Position numbers and translations under genes: made by a program. A DNA stretch of 64,000 nt, taken from JBDGYW01 sp964518955. Its GTDB lineage: Bacteria; Gemmatimonadota; Gemmatimonadetes; Gemmatimonadales; GWC2-71-9. Every line of letters begins with the position of its first letter. Within the stretch, counting starts at the first letter, position 1. The stretch covers positions 62,001-126,000 of the forward strand of contig CAZFHS010000005.1 of assembly GCA_964518955.1 (NCBI GenBank), given 5' to 3'. The notes under the pieces are model-generated. The model made no database searches. It was not told the DNA's origin and was given only the letters and a program-made list of their open reading frames with translations. This document shows, piece after piece, positions 54,681 through 63,568 of this stretch.

Positions 54681-56795
54681 ATGTTGAGAATACCCGACTT
54701 CTGTTCTTTGCTCGTCGTATCCCTCGTGTCAACTCTCGTTGCTGCCCCACCGACCCTGGCTCAGACCGGATGGCCGGTCGAACCAGCCAACGTCGACCAC
54801 CCAATGGGACAGAGTTTCGGCGAGTTTCAGATCAATGAGAAGCAGCACGTCGGAATCGACATCATGGTGCTGCCCATGTTCGACGAAAACGACCACGTGA
54901 ACTTTGCAGCACCGTGGGCGATCGTCACGGTAGCCGGCAAAGTACGAGCAAGAGATCAAGCAATAGACGATGTGGAATGTAACGATCACTTGTCTCGATA
55001 CTGCTACATCAGCATCGAACCAACGGATCCTTCGAACCCGGCAGTCTACTACTACAGGCACTTGCAGGTGGACCCCTACGGCGCTTACCCGGACCTCGTC
55101 ATTAAACGCATCGTCGGCGATGCGGTAGCCGTCGGTGACAGAATCGCCAAGATAGCCTGGTGGGACTCCAGTGGTTTCCATCACCTCCATTATGAAATCA
55201 AAAACGGTACCGCCTACCTGAATCCACTGGCTGAGATTATCCCGAACCCCGACACCGACCCGCCGCACATAGAAGACATCTACTTCGCTGTGGACGACAA
55301 CGACCTTCCTAACCCCAGTGCCGACTGGACGCAATTTCACCCCCGCGCGGGTGGCGCGTGCACGGTCGTTTCCGGCGAAACGGATATCATTGTGGAAGCA
55401 GGCGATAGAGACGACGCGGGAGTTTCTCTGGGTGACCTCGGCCAGCTCTGGGTATACGATATGCGTTGGAGGGCCTGCCCGGATGCCGACCCCAACTGCC
55501 CATGGCAAAACACCCGGCCACTCGACATCATTCCGGACACATGGAAGGACAGTTGGAACGAACACACGCGAGCCCAGTTCAGCACGCGAGATCCTTGGAC
55601 CAGCAGCACTTGGTACGACGATCCGGACCCGGACTACGCCATCATCACCAATTACGTTACCGGAGGGGTGAGCGATTCTGGGAACTGGGACACGAACGCC
55701 ATCAGCAATGGCAGCTATTCAGTGAGCGTCGAGCTGACTGACTTCGCAGGCAATAAGACCGTCTTGAACCGCCGCGCCTGCGTCGAGAATTCCCCTACCC
55801 CTATCTGCACCACAGAGCTCACCATTCGGGACAATACCGACGATTATGGTGCGATCCCGTATGTGGGCAGGCCCTTTTGGGAAAGCCCAGACATCACCTC
55901 AAACCCTGGCACCGCGGATGAGGACAAGAACATCCTCGTGGACGCCGACAATCTGATCGAGGTTCGAGCCTGGAACAACGGCAGCTGCGACCTTCCGGCC
56001 GGAACGACATACGATGTCTGCCTGGGATGGGACCTACCGTCAGCCTCCGTTCCGCATCCCCTGCCTGCGTCTCAGCAGGTCTCTTGCACGACCGAAACAA
56101 TCGGCTCCGGTGGCTGGGCAGTTGGTACGAGCCGCACTACGAGCATCACGTGGCATCCGACTGCAGCCGAAGTGCCCTCGGGGCTGCATTGCCTGGTCGC
56201 GTGGATCGACAAATCGCCTGACGACGAGGTTCAGAATACACCATCAGTAGTTCTGGACGACAACCGGGCCCAGCAGAACATCACCTTCGTTGATGCGCCG
56301 AGTCCCCCTACACCGATCTACACCAGCTTCTGGATCAACCCACAGGACATGATGCACGGCCGAAGCATGGCCGCGACCTTCCGGTATAGCAGAAACCAGC
56401 CGACCATAAGCAGGATTCGGCTGCATATTCCGCCCGAGCTGGTGTTGGAAGAGATCATTGGCGGGGCCGTTGTGGGAGGGTACCGAGGTGACCCGCCGAG
56501 AGAACTGTGCGATCTCGAATCAGAAGAGGCGCATCGGCTGTTGTGCGAGCCTTTGGAGGAGCACGACCTGGCAGGGCTCACGCGCGTCATCGGCGGCATC
56601 GACCCGAATGGCAGAATTGTCCTGGAGGGCATCGAAAACGTCAACCAGCCGCTCCATCTCATGCTCGAGGTGTGGTCCGAAGAGAGCGTTCGCCCGGGTG
56701 AGTTCGCCGACATTGAAATCGTCGAACATGGAATCCTCGAGGGGTATGAGGTGGCGATTCCAGTGGGAGGCCTGACCATCAAGATCGAGCACTGA
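54681..56795 (+). CDS. Exported M23-peptidase-like protein with extended beta-rich C-terminus
   Basis: A 704-residue protein from ATG 54681 with GGAGG upstream. A signal peptide ends near PTLAQTG. The region of residues about 45-175 resembles a LytM/M23 domain: HVGIDIMVLP supplies H-x3-D and FHHLHYEI supplies HxH, the zinc ligands of M23 peptidoglycan endopeptidases. YYYRHLQVDP fits the strand between them. Several beta-sandwich-like regions follow to residue 704, with many cysteine pairs. Cell-wall or secreted peptidase activity is inferred; a structural role with an inactive domain is possible. Element 1 cargo. Confidence 0.75.
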   Translation: MLRIPDFCSLLVVSLVSTLVAAPPTLAQTGWPVEPANVDHPMGQSFGEFQINEKQHVGIDIMVLPMFDENDHVNFAAPWAIVTVAGKVRARDQAIDDVECNDHLSRYCYISIEPTDPSNPAVYYYRHLQVDPYGAYPDLVIKRIVGDAVAVGDRIAKIAWWDSSGFHHLHYEIKNGTAYLNPLAEIIPNPDTDPPHIEDIYFAVDDNDLPNPSADWTQFHPRAGGACTVVSGETDIIVEAGDRDDAGVSLGDLGQLWVYDMRWRACPDADPNCPWQNTRPLDIIPDTWKDSWNEHTRAQFSTRDPWTSSTWYDDPDPDYAIITNYVTGGVSDSGNWDTNAISNGSYSVSVELTDFAGNKTVLNRRACVENSPTPICTTELTIRDNTDDYGAIPYVGRPFWESPDITSNPGTADEDKNILVDADNLIEVRAWNNGSCDLPAGTTYDVCLGWDLPSASVPHPLPASQQVSCTTETIGSGGWAVGTSRTTSITWHPTAAEVPSGLHCLVAWIDKSPDDEVQNTPSVVLDDNRAQQNITFVDAPSPPTPIYTSFWINPQDMMHGRSMAATFRYSRNQPTISRIRLHIPPELVLEEIIGGAVVGGYRGDPPRELCDLESEEAHRLLCEPLEEHDLAGLTRVIGGIDPNGRIVLEGIENVNQPLHLMLEVWSEESVRPGEFADIEIVEHGILEGYEVAIPVGGLTIKIEH

Positions 56796-56828
56796 GGGCA
56801 GGGTGCCTACAGTGCTCACCATGTTCCC

Positions 56829-56904
56829 AAAAAGATTGATGGACGCTGGTCGCACCGTGTGCAAACGCGTCCATCAATCACTCCCGCATCTTCCGCGACC
56901 CAAA
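56829..56904 (+). repeat. Element left-end repeat (copy 1) with perfect inverted repeat
   Basis: About 75 bp directly left of att copy B, similar to 59756-59830 left of the intact tRNA (core CGCACCGTGTGCAA identical). Within it GATTGATGGACGC (56834-56846) and GCGTCCATCAATC (56867-56879) form a perfect 13-bp inverted repeat with a 20-nt loop. Probably an element end that served in recombination. Confidence 0.7.
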
Positions 56905-57074
56905 TGGGCCAGGGGGGAATTGAACCTCCGACCTCACGCTTATCAGGAGTTTCGGTCCAATCGCCCACCTCCGGTAACCTCTCTGATTCCAAGGCGATAC
57001 CCCGCCACTAGCCCGCAATCGGAATCCGCCAATCCTAGACAGTAACGGCTTCAAGTGGCACCGCGAGTGGCACC
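56905..57074 (-). repeat. Attachment-site copy B: truncated tRNA-Ile plus element end
   Basis: Positions 56905-56947 (43 bp) equal the 3' part of tRNA-Ile, and the next 127 bp match copy A at about 88% by eye. It is the junction between the two tandem elements. The minus-strand frame ends LAVPLEAVTV plus stop, as in copy A. Confidence 0.85.
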
Positions 57075-57097
57075 AAGATGCGAGGGGCAGCATTACA

Positions 57098-57658
57098 TCA
57101 CTTTAAGCTTCGCTTAACGCGCGTCAGACTGAGTTCCTTAGCGGTACCATCTACCCAATCGCGGAGCCTTGTTCGCCGATCGTCCGGCAGCGGGAGGAGA
57201 TTGATCAAGCGCACGAGGCGATTGGGATCGATCAGTTGCTCGCGGAGCAAGTGCCGGACAAACTCACGGTCTCTATCCCGGAACGCCGCCAGCTTGCTTG
57301 CCGCGAGATCATGCGCCTCAAGACAGTAGCCGGTGGCGTTTGCCGTGTTCGCGTTTTGGACCGGCCTGGTCCGCTCCTTCCAACCACGAGGAAGTATCGC
57401 GGTCTCGATCGAGACACCGTGCACATAGAAGCCGTGTGTCTGGTGGAACTGGGATCCCTCCCCCAAGGAGCCATCAATGTGATCGACCAGTTCCGGCCGG
57501 TTCTTCGGATCCACATCAACCTCGATCGACATGCGCAGCGACTCCGGTGCATCCGGAAGTTGCCCCAAGATGCTCTGAGAGCCGAACACCCAGAACTCGG
57601 CGTCGCCGACCACGTCGCAGGCCGCGCGGATGGCGTGCTCCAGTTCGTCCCGTGTCAC
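57098..57658 (-). CDS. Nucleotidyltransferase-fold protein (DUF6036-like), putative toxin
   Basis: A 186-residue protein beginning at GTG 57658, overlapping the upstream stop as GTGA. The NTase signature is visible: FWVFGSQSILG (GS) followed by MSIEVDVDP (D-x-D). The helical C-terminal half, including YCLEAHDLAASKLAAFRDRD, then REFVRHLLREQLID, is typical of DUF6036/AbiEii-like minimal nucleotidyltransferases. Partnered with a winged-helix protein, it is organised like the toxin half of AbiE- or MNT-type systems, which modify tRNA or proteins. No activity can be claimed from sequence alone. Confidence 0.78.
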   Translation of the reverse strand: MTRDELEHAIRAACDVVGDAEFWVFGSQSILGQLPDAPESLRMSIEVDVDPKNRPELVDHIDGSLGEGSQFHQTHGFYVHGVSIETAILPRGWKERTRPVQNANTANATGYCLEAHDLAASKLAAFRDRDREFVRHLLREQLIDPNRLVRLINLLPLPDDRRTRLRDWVDGTAKELSLTRVKRSLK

Positions 57659-58599
57659 CGTGGACCTCGTGAGGAGGCCGACTGCTCGCCGGCAGCTTGC
57701 AGCAACACGACCGGCATCGACTGCCGCAACCGTGTCGCTCTTTCACCATGGCTGACAAGCCACTTGCGGAGTCGAGGAATGGTCATGGTATCGAGCACCT
57801 GCTGCCATTCGCTGAGTGTCTTCGCCTCTTGTGGCGGCGCCGTCGACAGGCGTTTCGCCACTTCGTCGCGCGCCTCTCGCACCAGTTCCGGACGGCGTTC
57901 GAGCGCTGCCGCCGCCCGCCTTGCACGATCTAGGAGAGCATCGTCAGCGGCGGCGTGGGATCGGCGACCGACTCCACCTCGGACCTTGCCAACCTGTTCG
58001 GGTAAAACGCCCCACAGCAGTATGGGATGCCCGGCACCGCACACAGGAGACCAATCGAGAGCCTCGAGATCGGGACGCGTCCATCCGCGCACTTGGACGG
58101 TCACCTCTTCTCGAGCCCCAACGTCTGCAACCAACTCCTGAAGAGAGTCTGTGAGTGCATCCACTTCACCGCTAGCCGCCAGCACGCCGACCTCCAATCC
58201 CTCGCCATCCGGCGGCACGCGCTCGCGCAACCACACTGCAAAGGCTCCACTCGCGTGTTCTTTAGCCAAGGACTTGAGTTGATTCACCAATCGGTCGAAC
58301 CGTTCTGTTTCGGCTTCGAAGAGTTGCTGCATCGCGGGTGCCAGCGGATGCCGCTCATTGAGTTGCACGTGCAGGTGAGTACCGGTGCCGACTCGCCTTA
58401 CCAGTCCGTTATCCTCCAGGCGAGTCACAGCGAGCTGAACAGACCGAAGGTGCTCCCCGGCCCTGCGCGCAAGCTCGCGTACGGACATTGACTCCCGCGT
58501 CCGGTCGAGCACCCGCAAGACACGGACTTGGCTCTTCGTGCCCAGGATCGTGTCCAAGGGGGTTCGAACGTTGTTGGCTTTTGCCTGGTTGGAGGCCAT
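57655..58599 (-). CDS. Winged-helix protein with degenerate NTase-like region, putative antitoxin/regulator
   Basis: A 314-residue protein from ATG 58599, with GGGAG 10 nt upstream. Residues about 20-85 form a winged helix-turn-helix (SQVRVLRVLDRTRESMSVRE, then HLRSVQLAVTRLEDNGLVRR). The middle (about 115-200) looks like an NTase fold without the GS and DxD residues (FAVWLRERVPPDGEGLEVGV). It ends in a helical, basic region. It immediately precedes and overlaps the DUF6036-like gene. The 20-bp repeat array at 58622-58680 just upstream of its start is a natural autoregulatory operator. It is read as an AbiEi-like antitoxin or regulator. Confidence 0.75.
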   Translation of the reverse strand: MASNQAKANNVRTPLDTILGTKSQVRVLRVLDRTRESMSVRELARRAGEHLRSVQLAVTRLEDNGLVRRVGTGTHLHVQLNERHPLAPAMQQLFEAETERFDRLVNQLKSLAKEHASGAFAVWLRERVPPDGEGLEVGVLAASGEVDALTDSLQELVADVGAREEVTVQVRGWTRPDLEALDWSPVCGAGHPILLWGVLPEQVGKVRGGVGRRSHAAADDALLDRARRAAAALERRPELVREARDEVAKRLSTAPPQEAKTLSEWQQVLDTMTIPRLRKWLVSHGERATRLRQSMPVVLLQAAGEQSASSRGPR

Positions 58600-58621
58600 G
58601 AAAACCACGCTCCCGGCGAAC

Positions 58622-58680
58622 AGACTTATTTCTTAGTCGCACGACTTATCTGTTAGTCGTACGACTAAGATGTTAGTCGT
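58622..58680. promoter_or_regulatory. Operator array: 20-bp repeated palindromes upstream of the winged-helix gene
   Basis: TTAGTCG starts at 58633, 58653 and 58673, exactly 20 bp apart. The middle unit TTAGTCGTACGACTAA (58653-58668) is a perfect palindrome. The first (58633-58648) has one mismatched pair, and half-sites flank them on both sides (ACTTAT at 58624 in register; TTAGTCGT at 58673). The spacing puts sites on one face of the helix. It sits 23 bp upstream of the start codon of the winged-helix gene. Confidence 0.8.
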
Positions 58681-58795
58681 TTGTGATGTGGCGCGCAACC
58701 CCCAGAGGGCGCACTACAACCAAAACGGGGCTTTGGTGCATGGTTCTGGGTTTCGGTGCATCATTGAGGCGATGCCCGATCCGGAGTCGCCGCAT

Positions 58796-59513
58796 ATGAA
58801 GTACCCGAAACGCGGCCAGTACAAGTACGCCAAATCCCCATTCCGGATTCGCAATTGGCCTGAGTACGAGGCGGGCCTACGCAGACGAGGTGAGATCCCA
58901 TTTCGTGCGGTCGCGAGCGAGCAGTCGGCCTATCCACCTGCTCATCGACAGTACGGGTCTCAGGATTCACGTCGGCAATCTGGGGAAGCCACCGAAGAAC
59001 AGGGCCTGGCGGAAGCTGCACCTTGCAGTTGATGCGCACACCTGCGAGATCATCGCCTCGGATCTGACCAGTCGTCGAACGTCTGACTACATTCGGGTTC
59101 CTGCCCTGCTCGGGCAGATCGACAATCGAGTAACCTCAGTCTCTGCAGATGGTGCCTACGATACCGAGGGCGTTTACGAAGCCGCTCACGCGCAGGGTGA
59201 AGGGCGAGCCATGAGTGTGCTCATCCTACCAAGACGCGACGCCCAGCTGAGTCCAAGGCCATCAGCCGCGATGAAAGAGAGAATCGGAATATCCGCTCCA
59301 TCTGCAGACTTGGCCGACGTGAGTGGCACAAGCGGTCGGGCTTCAGCAAACGGAGCATGGTCGAGACCGCAATCTACCGGTACAAGACAATCATCGGTCG
59401 ACGCATGAGTACTCGCACCCTGGTAGGCCAACGGGTGGAGGCCCAACTCGCGTGCAGGGTCCTCAACACGATGACCCGTCTTGGGATGCCCGACAGCTAC
59501 CGAGTAGGGTGAT
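58796..59513 (+). pseudogene. IS5-family transposase remnant
   Basis: Three collinear pieces of one transposase occur in different frames. The N-terminal part is KSPFRIRNWPEYEAGLRRRG (58796-58912). The catalytic part is LLIDSTGLRIHVGNLGKPPK through ADGAYDTEGVYEA (about 58912-59280). The C-terminal part is RSMVETAIYRYKTIIGRRM to LGMPDSYRVG (about 59285-59513). About 130 residues are missing at the first join and there is a frameshift near 59280. The conserved DSTG and DGAYD acidic residues remain, but no full protein is possible. Terminal inverted repeats were not identified. Confidence 0.85.
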
Positions 59514-59755
59514 CCTCTCGGGGACCAGGAAACCTGGGCTTAGTTCCGAGCCGTGCAACAAGGCCCCTTCCTGCCTGAGGTCGAGTTGCCGACAGGCTTC
59601 TGCACGGCGGATGTCGACTGCTGGATCGCTTCGATCCATCACCCACCCCTGCGGAACGCAGTGCGGGAACGATGGGAGAGGTTCAACAAACGTTACGCCT
59701 GACCGCACGAATTCCTGCTCAACAGGCACCACCAACTGGCACCAACAATCCCCGA
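59514..59755. other. Non-coding remnant between the IS scar and the element end
   Basis: About 240 bp with only short ORFs lacking family support, such as a frame ending in RERWERFNKRYA before a stop at 59702. It probably belongs to decayed element DNA. No RNA gene or promoter was recognised. Confidence 0.5.
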
Positions 59756-59830
59756 AAACAAAGACGGACGCCGACCGCACCGTGTGCAAGCCCGCGCCCA
59801 TCAGTCACTTTCGCGTAATCCGCGACGTTA
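59756..59830 (+). repeat. Element left-end repeat (copy 2)
   Basis: About 75 bp left of the intact tRNA-Ile that align with 56829-56904, sharing CGCACCGTGTGCAA and nearby blocks. The inverted repeat of copy 1 is partly decayed here (GGACGC ... GCGCCC). Its position next to the tRNA marks the element end. Confidence 0.65.
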
Positions 59831-59904
<74 letters not shown>

Positions 59905-59994
59905 AAACAGAAGAACATAATGTAGCATGACATGCGCCGTGGCCAAAGGCTCCAAAAACTCAGCCGCTGCTCTTACCTTTGATAAGCATAACTC

Positions 59995-61326
59995 ATGGAA
60001 GATCTCACTCTCGGATCGGTCCTCATCCGCGGCGCCATAGTTGCCGTTCTGATCGCCGCAAACGCATTCTTCGTTGCAGCTGAGTTTGCCCTGGTCGCCG
60101 CCCGCCGTACGCGCATCGACGAGATGGTGAAGGAGGGCGACCGCAGGGCTAAAACGGTACAAACCGCCCAGGAAGACCTCAACCGCCTGCTCTCCACCTG
60201 TCAGCTGGGGATAACGATCACGTCGATCCTGCTCGGCTACGTCGCAGAAGAGACGGTCGCAGTTCTGCTACACGATTGGCTCGCCAGCCTGCCTTCGGCG
60301 CTGAGCTTCATGGGGCGAGCCGCCTTCGTATCGGTCGTCGCGATTGGGACGATCTCCTTCCTGCACATGGTAGTAGGAGAACTCGCCCCGAAGGCTTGGG
60401 CGATCACGTTTCCGGAGGCAACGAGCCGCTGGATCGCCGGGCCACTTCTCTTCTTCACTTGGATCACCGGACCTGTCACTAACTCCCTCAACTGGTGTGC
60501 CAATCAGCTCATTCGTCTGCTGGGGGTGAAGGCCCCCGCCACCGGTATCGAGGCGATCCATTCTCCTGCTGAGATCATGATGATCGTCAAGCAAAGCAAG
60601 GAGTCCGGGCAGCTCGAAGATGAGGATGTGCGCCTGATCGAGGGGGTATTCGAATTCACTGAAAAGAATGCCCGTGATGTAATGACTCCGCGTACTGAAG
60701 TCGTCGGCCTATCGGAAGAATTGTCGATCCAGGATGCTGCCGATCAGGTGGCTGAGGCAGGGCGGTCCAGATACCCAGTGTACCGAGAATCGCTCGACGA
60801 CATCGTCGGCATCGTTCACGCAAAGGAAATCCTCGGCGCCTTACGAGAACGCGGCTCGGATTCAGTTTCGACCCTGATGCGTCCACCGATCTTTTTGCCC
60901 GGCACGCGTGAGGTGGAAGATGTCCTCGCCGACATGCAGCGTCTCAAGGCTCAGATGGCAGTGGTATTGGACGAATTCGGCGGCACAGCCGGCGTTGTGA
61001 CCATGGAAGACATGATCGAAGAGATCGTGGGCGAGATCTACGATGAGTACGACGAAGTCGACCCTCTGCCCGTCGCGGGCAAAGATGGTGCTACGGTGCC
61101 TGGAGATGCCGAAATCGAGGTGTTGAACAAGCAGCTCAAACTGGCTATCGACGGCGGCGAGCACCAAACGATCGGTGGTCTGGTATTCGGAGCGTTGGGT
61201 CGATTGCCCCGCAAAGGCGACCAAGTTCAACAAGACGGGGTCGTGCTAGAAGTGCTGGAGATGGAAAGGCTGCGGGTAGAGAAGGTGAAGCTGGTAGTCT
61301 TGGAGGACAAGACAGAAGACGGCTAG
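59995..61326 (+). CDS. CNNM/CorC family (hemolysin-type) membrane protein
   Basis: A 443-residue protein. A DUF21 membrane domain (about 1-195; FFVAAEFALVAARRTRIDEM) with four hydrophobic segments is followed by a CBS pair (about 215-335; VMTPRTEVVGLSEELSIQDA, then VVLDEFGGTAGVVTMEDMIE) and a CorC/HlyC domain (about 350-435). Such proteins transport or sense Mg2+/Co2+; the haemolysin name is historical. The start is ATG 59995, with no tight ribosome site. Its stop overlaps the convergent pdxA stop by 4 bp (CTAG). Confidence 0.93.
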   Translation: MEDLTLGSVLIRGAIVAVLIAANAFFVAAEFALVAARRTRIDEMVKEGDRRAKTVQTAQEDLNRLLSTCQLGITITSILLGYVAEETVAVLLHDWLASLPSALSFMGRAAFVSVVAIGTISFLHMVVGELAPKAWAITFPEATSRWIAGPLLFFTWITGPVTNSLNWCANQLIRLLGVKAPATGIEAIHSPAEIMMIVKQSKESGQLEDEDVRLIEGVFEFTEKNARDVMTPRTEVVGLSEELSIQDAADQVAEAGRSRYPVYRESLDDIVGIVHAKEILGALRERGSDSVSTLMRPPIFLPGTREVEDVLADMQRLKAQMAVVLDEFGGTAGVVTMEDMIEEIVGEIYDEYDEVDPLPVAGKDGATVPGDAEIEVLNKQLKLAIDGGEHQTIGGLVFGALGRLPRKGDQVQQDGVVLEVLEMERLRVEKVKLVVLEDKTEDG

Positions 61327-62225
61327 GCAGCCCGGGATGCTCGCAGCGCACCAAGTTCGCTCGCCAAGGCAACTGCCTGCCGCATGGAACCTGGATCTGC
61401 AACTCCCTGACCGGCGATGTCCATAGCGGTCCCATGATCGGGGGCCGTGCGAATGAACGGCAGACCGAGAGTCACATTCACCCCGCTACCGAAACCGGCC
61501 ATCTTCACGGCGGTCATCCCGACGTCATGATATGGCACCACAACGGCGTCGAATTCTCCGCGGAGCGCCTTCACGAAAACCGTGTCTGCCGGCAGCGGAC
61601 CGATAGCACCTAGCTCACGAGCCGCCGGCCCCAGAATCTCGTCGTCTTCTCGCCCGAACAACCCACCGTCGCCGACGTGGGGATTCAGCGCGCACAGTGC
61701 AATGCGAGGTTGCTGCAGCCCCCACCAATCGCGAAGTGCCTGTTCGGTGTGCCGACCTGCACGTTCGATCTGACGTCGCGTCACGGCATCTGCCACTTCT
61801 CGAATGGCAATGTGAGTGGTGATCAATGCCACTCTCAACTTGCCGGAGACTAGCATCATCGTTGTTTCGACTCCGCCGGCAAGCTCTCCAAGCCACTCCG
61901 TGTGACCGGGATAACGGTACCCGGCTTCTTGAAATGCCTTCTTCTCAGCGGGACCTGTGACTATGGCATCGACATCATTCGAGAGGGCAAGAGAGGCGGC
62001 CTTTTCCACCTGAAGGCCGACGAGACGGCCAGCCTGCTTTGCCGACACACCGGAGGCAGGCATTTCCCCAACAACCATCTGTTCACATGGCAGATCGGCG
62101 ACACACTGCTCCGGCCCGACTGCGACAATCTCCGCCGAGCCGGGCGGATCATCCAATACCTTGGCGACAACCTCAGGCCCTATTCCTCGAGGATCGCCCA
62201 CCGTAATCAGAATACGGGGGGTCAC
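61323..62225 (-). CDS. pdxA: 4-hydroxythreonine-4-phosphate dehydrogenase
   Basis: A 300-residue NAD-dependent enzyme of pyridoxal-phosphate synthesis. It contains ITVGDPRGIGPEVVAKVLDD, then YPGHTEWLGELAGG, then VVPYHDVGMTAVKM and RTAPDHGTAMDIAG, whose three histidines bind the catalytic metal. It is about 30 residues shorter than E. coli PdxA. GTG 62225 overlaps the surA stop (GTGA), so it is coupled to surA. The surA-pdxA order is also found in E. coli. Confidence 0.95.
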   Translation of the reverse strand: MTPRILITVGDPRGIGPEVVAKVLDDPPGSAEIVAVGPEQCVADLPCEQMVVGEMPASGVSAKQAGRLVGLQVEKAASLALSNDVDAIVTGPAEKKAFQEAGYRYPGHTEWLGELAGGVETTMMLVSGKLRVALITTHIAIREVADAVTRRQIERAGRHTEQALRDWWGLQQPRIALCALNPHVGDGGLFGREDDEILGPAARELGAIGPLPADTVFVKALRGEFDAVVVPYHDVGMTAVKMAGFGSGVNVTLGLPFIRTAPDHGTAMDIAGQGVADPGSMRQAVALASELGALRASRAA

Positions 62226-63547
62226 AACCCCCCAACCCGTATATCGATGTAGGTTGCCTCACGCAGTGAGTCGATGTAACGCTGAATCGCGTTTTCTTCC
62301 CCGAGGCCCTGTCGCAGTTGGTCGCGAAGATCTTCGAATTCGGCGGGACCTTCCGGGCGTTCCTGGAGGAAGATCAGCACCGCGTATAGGGTGCGCCCAT
62401 TCCCGCGGTCGAGCGCCACCGGCCCGATAACCTCGTTTGGTTGGGCACCGGCCAACGGCTGTTGATAGGGCTCCGGCAAGCCTTCGAGTGGGAGATCCTC
62501 GATCAAGCGCTCTTCCGTGCGATCGTGATACAAAGTCGCGAGCGAGTCGAATGGCACTTCATCACGGAGCATGTCCATCACCGAGTCGGCGCGGCTCCTG
62601 GCAATTTCTCGGTTCTCATCAGTGAAACCGGGAGAGACCAGTATATGGCGCACTTGCACGGATGCCGGCTCGGCGCGCTGCACCTGGATGATATGGAACC
62701 CGAAGGGTGTGTATACGGGCAAGGAATACGCGCCGGGCTGTAACCTGAACGCTGCATTCTCAAACTCGCGCACGAGGCCTTGTCCGCGTCTCACCCAGCC
62801 GAGATTACCTCCTTGTTCCCTAGTGCCGATGTCGTCGGAGTGTGCCGCGGCGAGGGCCGCAAAGTCCTCGCCATCCAGCAACCGGGTCCGCAACGTGTCC
62901 GCACGGTCGAATGCGTCGCGCAGCGCGGCGCTATCCGGTTGGGTAGCCACTACGATCTGCCTGAACGACACGGTAGCGGGTCGGCGCGGATGGCGTTCGC
63001 GAGTTGCCTCGAACGCCGCGCGCATCTCTTCCTCTGTCGGCGGCAGCGGCCTCAGCTCCCCCATTTGCCTGAGTAGCTGGAGCAGACTCGAGCGCAACAT
63101 CTCGCGCCGCTGCTGTTCGGTTCGGTACAGCCGGTAGTCGTCGAGCGAGCTGAACCCTGCTATCTGCAGATCCCGCTCGAGTTCTGCTTGCGAGTTGAAG
63201 CTATTTCGAATACCCTGAATGGCTTCGTCGACCACACCCTGCACATCTTCAGCGGTCACGACAACCATGGTGTCGCGTTCAGCCGCCTGCACGATCAGTT
63301 CGTCATCAATCAAACCCTGGAGCAGTTGGCGCTGCAGCTGAGCCAGACCCTCCGGATCAGTCGGAACGACGCCTCCCTGGGTCCTAAAAGTCTGGATCTG
63401 TTCGTTAATGCGTGAGACCGGGATCGGAGTGTCACCCACGATGGCGGCAATGCCGTCGACCGGCACGCGCAGGACATCCTGCGCCGCAGTGGTGATGGTT
63501 AGCGTGACGGAAATTGCGACCGCCAGCAACAATGATCTATGATACAT
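62222..63547 (-). CDS. surA: Periplasmic peptidyl-prolyl isomerase/chaperone SurA
   Basis: A 441-residue protein. ATG 63547 follows a GGAG site; TTG 63565 is less likely. The signal peptide MYHRSLLLAVAISVTLTITT ends near AAQD. A SurA-type N-domain (to about 165) precedes parvulin domain 1 (ATVSFRQIVVATQPDSAALR to YTPFGFHIIQVQR) and a second, more divergent one (VQVRHILVSPGFTDENREIA). It helps outer-membrane proteins, such as the DUF5916 barrels in this window, to fold. It is translated just before pdxA. Confidence 0.93.
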   Translation of the reverse strand: MYHRSLLLAVAISVTLTITTAAQDVLRVPVDGIAAIVGDTPIPVSRINEQIQTFRTQGGVVPTDPEGLAQLQRQLLQGLIDDELIVQAAERDTMVVVTAEDVQGVVDEAIQGIRNSFNSQAELERDLQIAGFSSLDDYRLYRTEQQRREMLRSSLLQLLRQMGELRPLPPTEEEMRAAFEATRERHPRRPATVSFRQIVVATQPDSAALRDAFDRADTLRTRLLDGEDFAALAAAHSDDIGTREQGGNLGWVRRGQGLVREFENAAFRLQPGAYSLPVYTPFGFHIIQVQRAEPASVQVRHILVSPGFTDENREIARSRADSVMDMLRDEVPFDSLATLYHDRTEERLIEDLPLEGLPEPYQQPLAGAQPNEVIGPVALDRGNGRTLYAVLIFLQERPEGPAEFEDLRDQLRQGLGEENAIQRYIDSLREATYIDIRVGGL

Positions 63548-63568
63548 CTCTTTCGTCTCCTGCAATCC

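Noticed and set aside
54729..55565. Minus-strand ORF of 278 codons
   Set aside because: Antisense to the M23-like gene; the V/R/D-rich composition is that of a shadow frame.
57236..58141. Plus-strand ORF of 301 codons
   Set aside because: Antisense shadow of the winged-helix/nucleotidyltransferase pair, with no recognisable domain.
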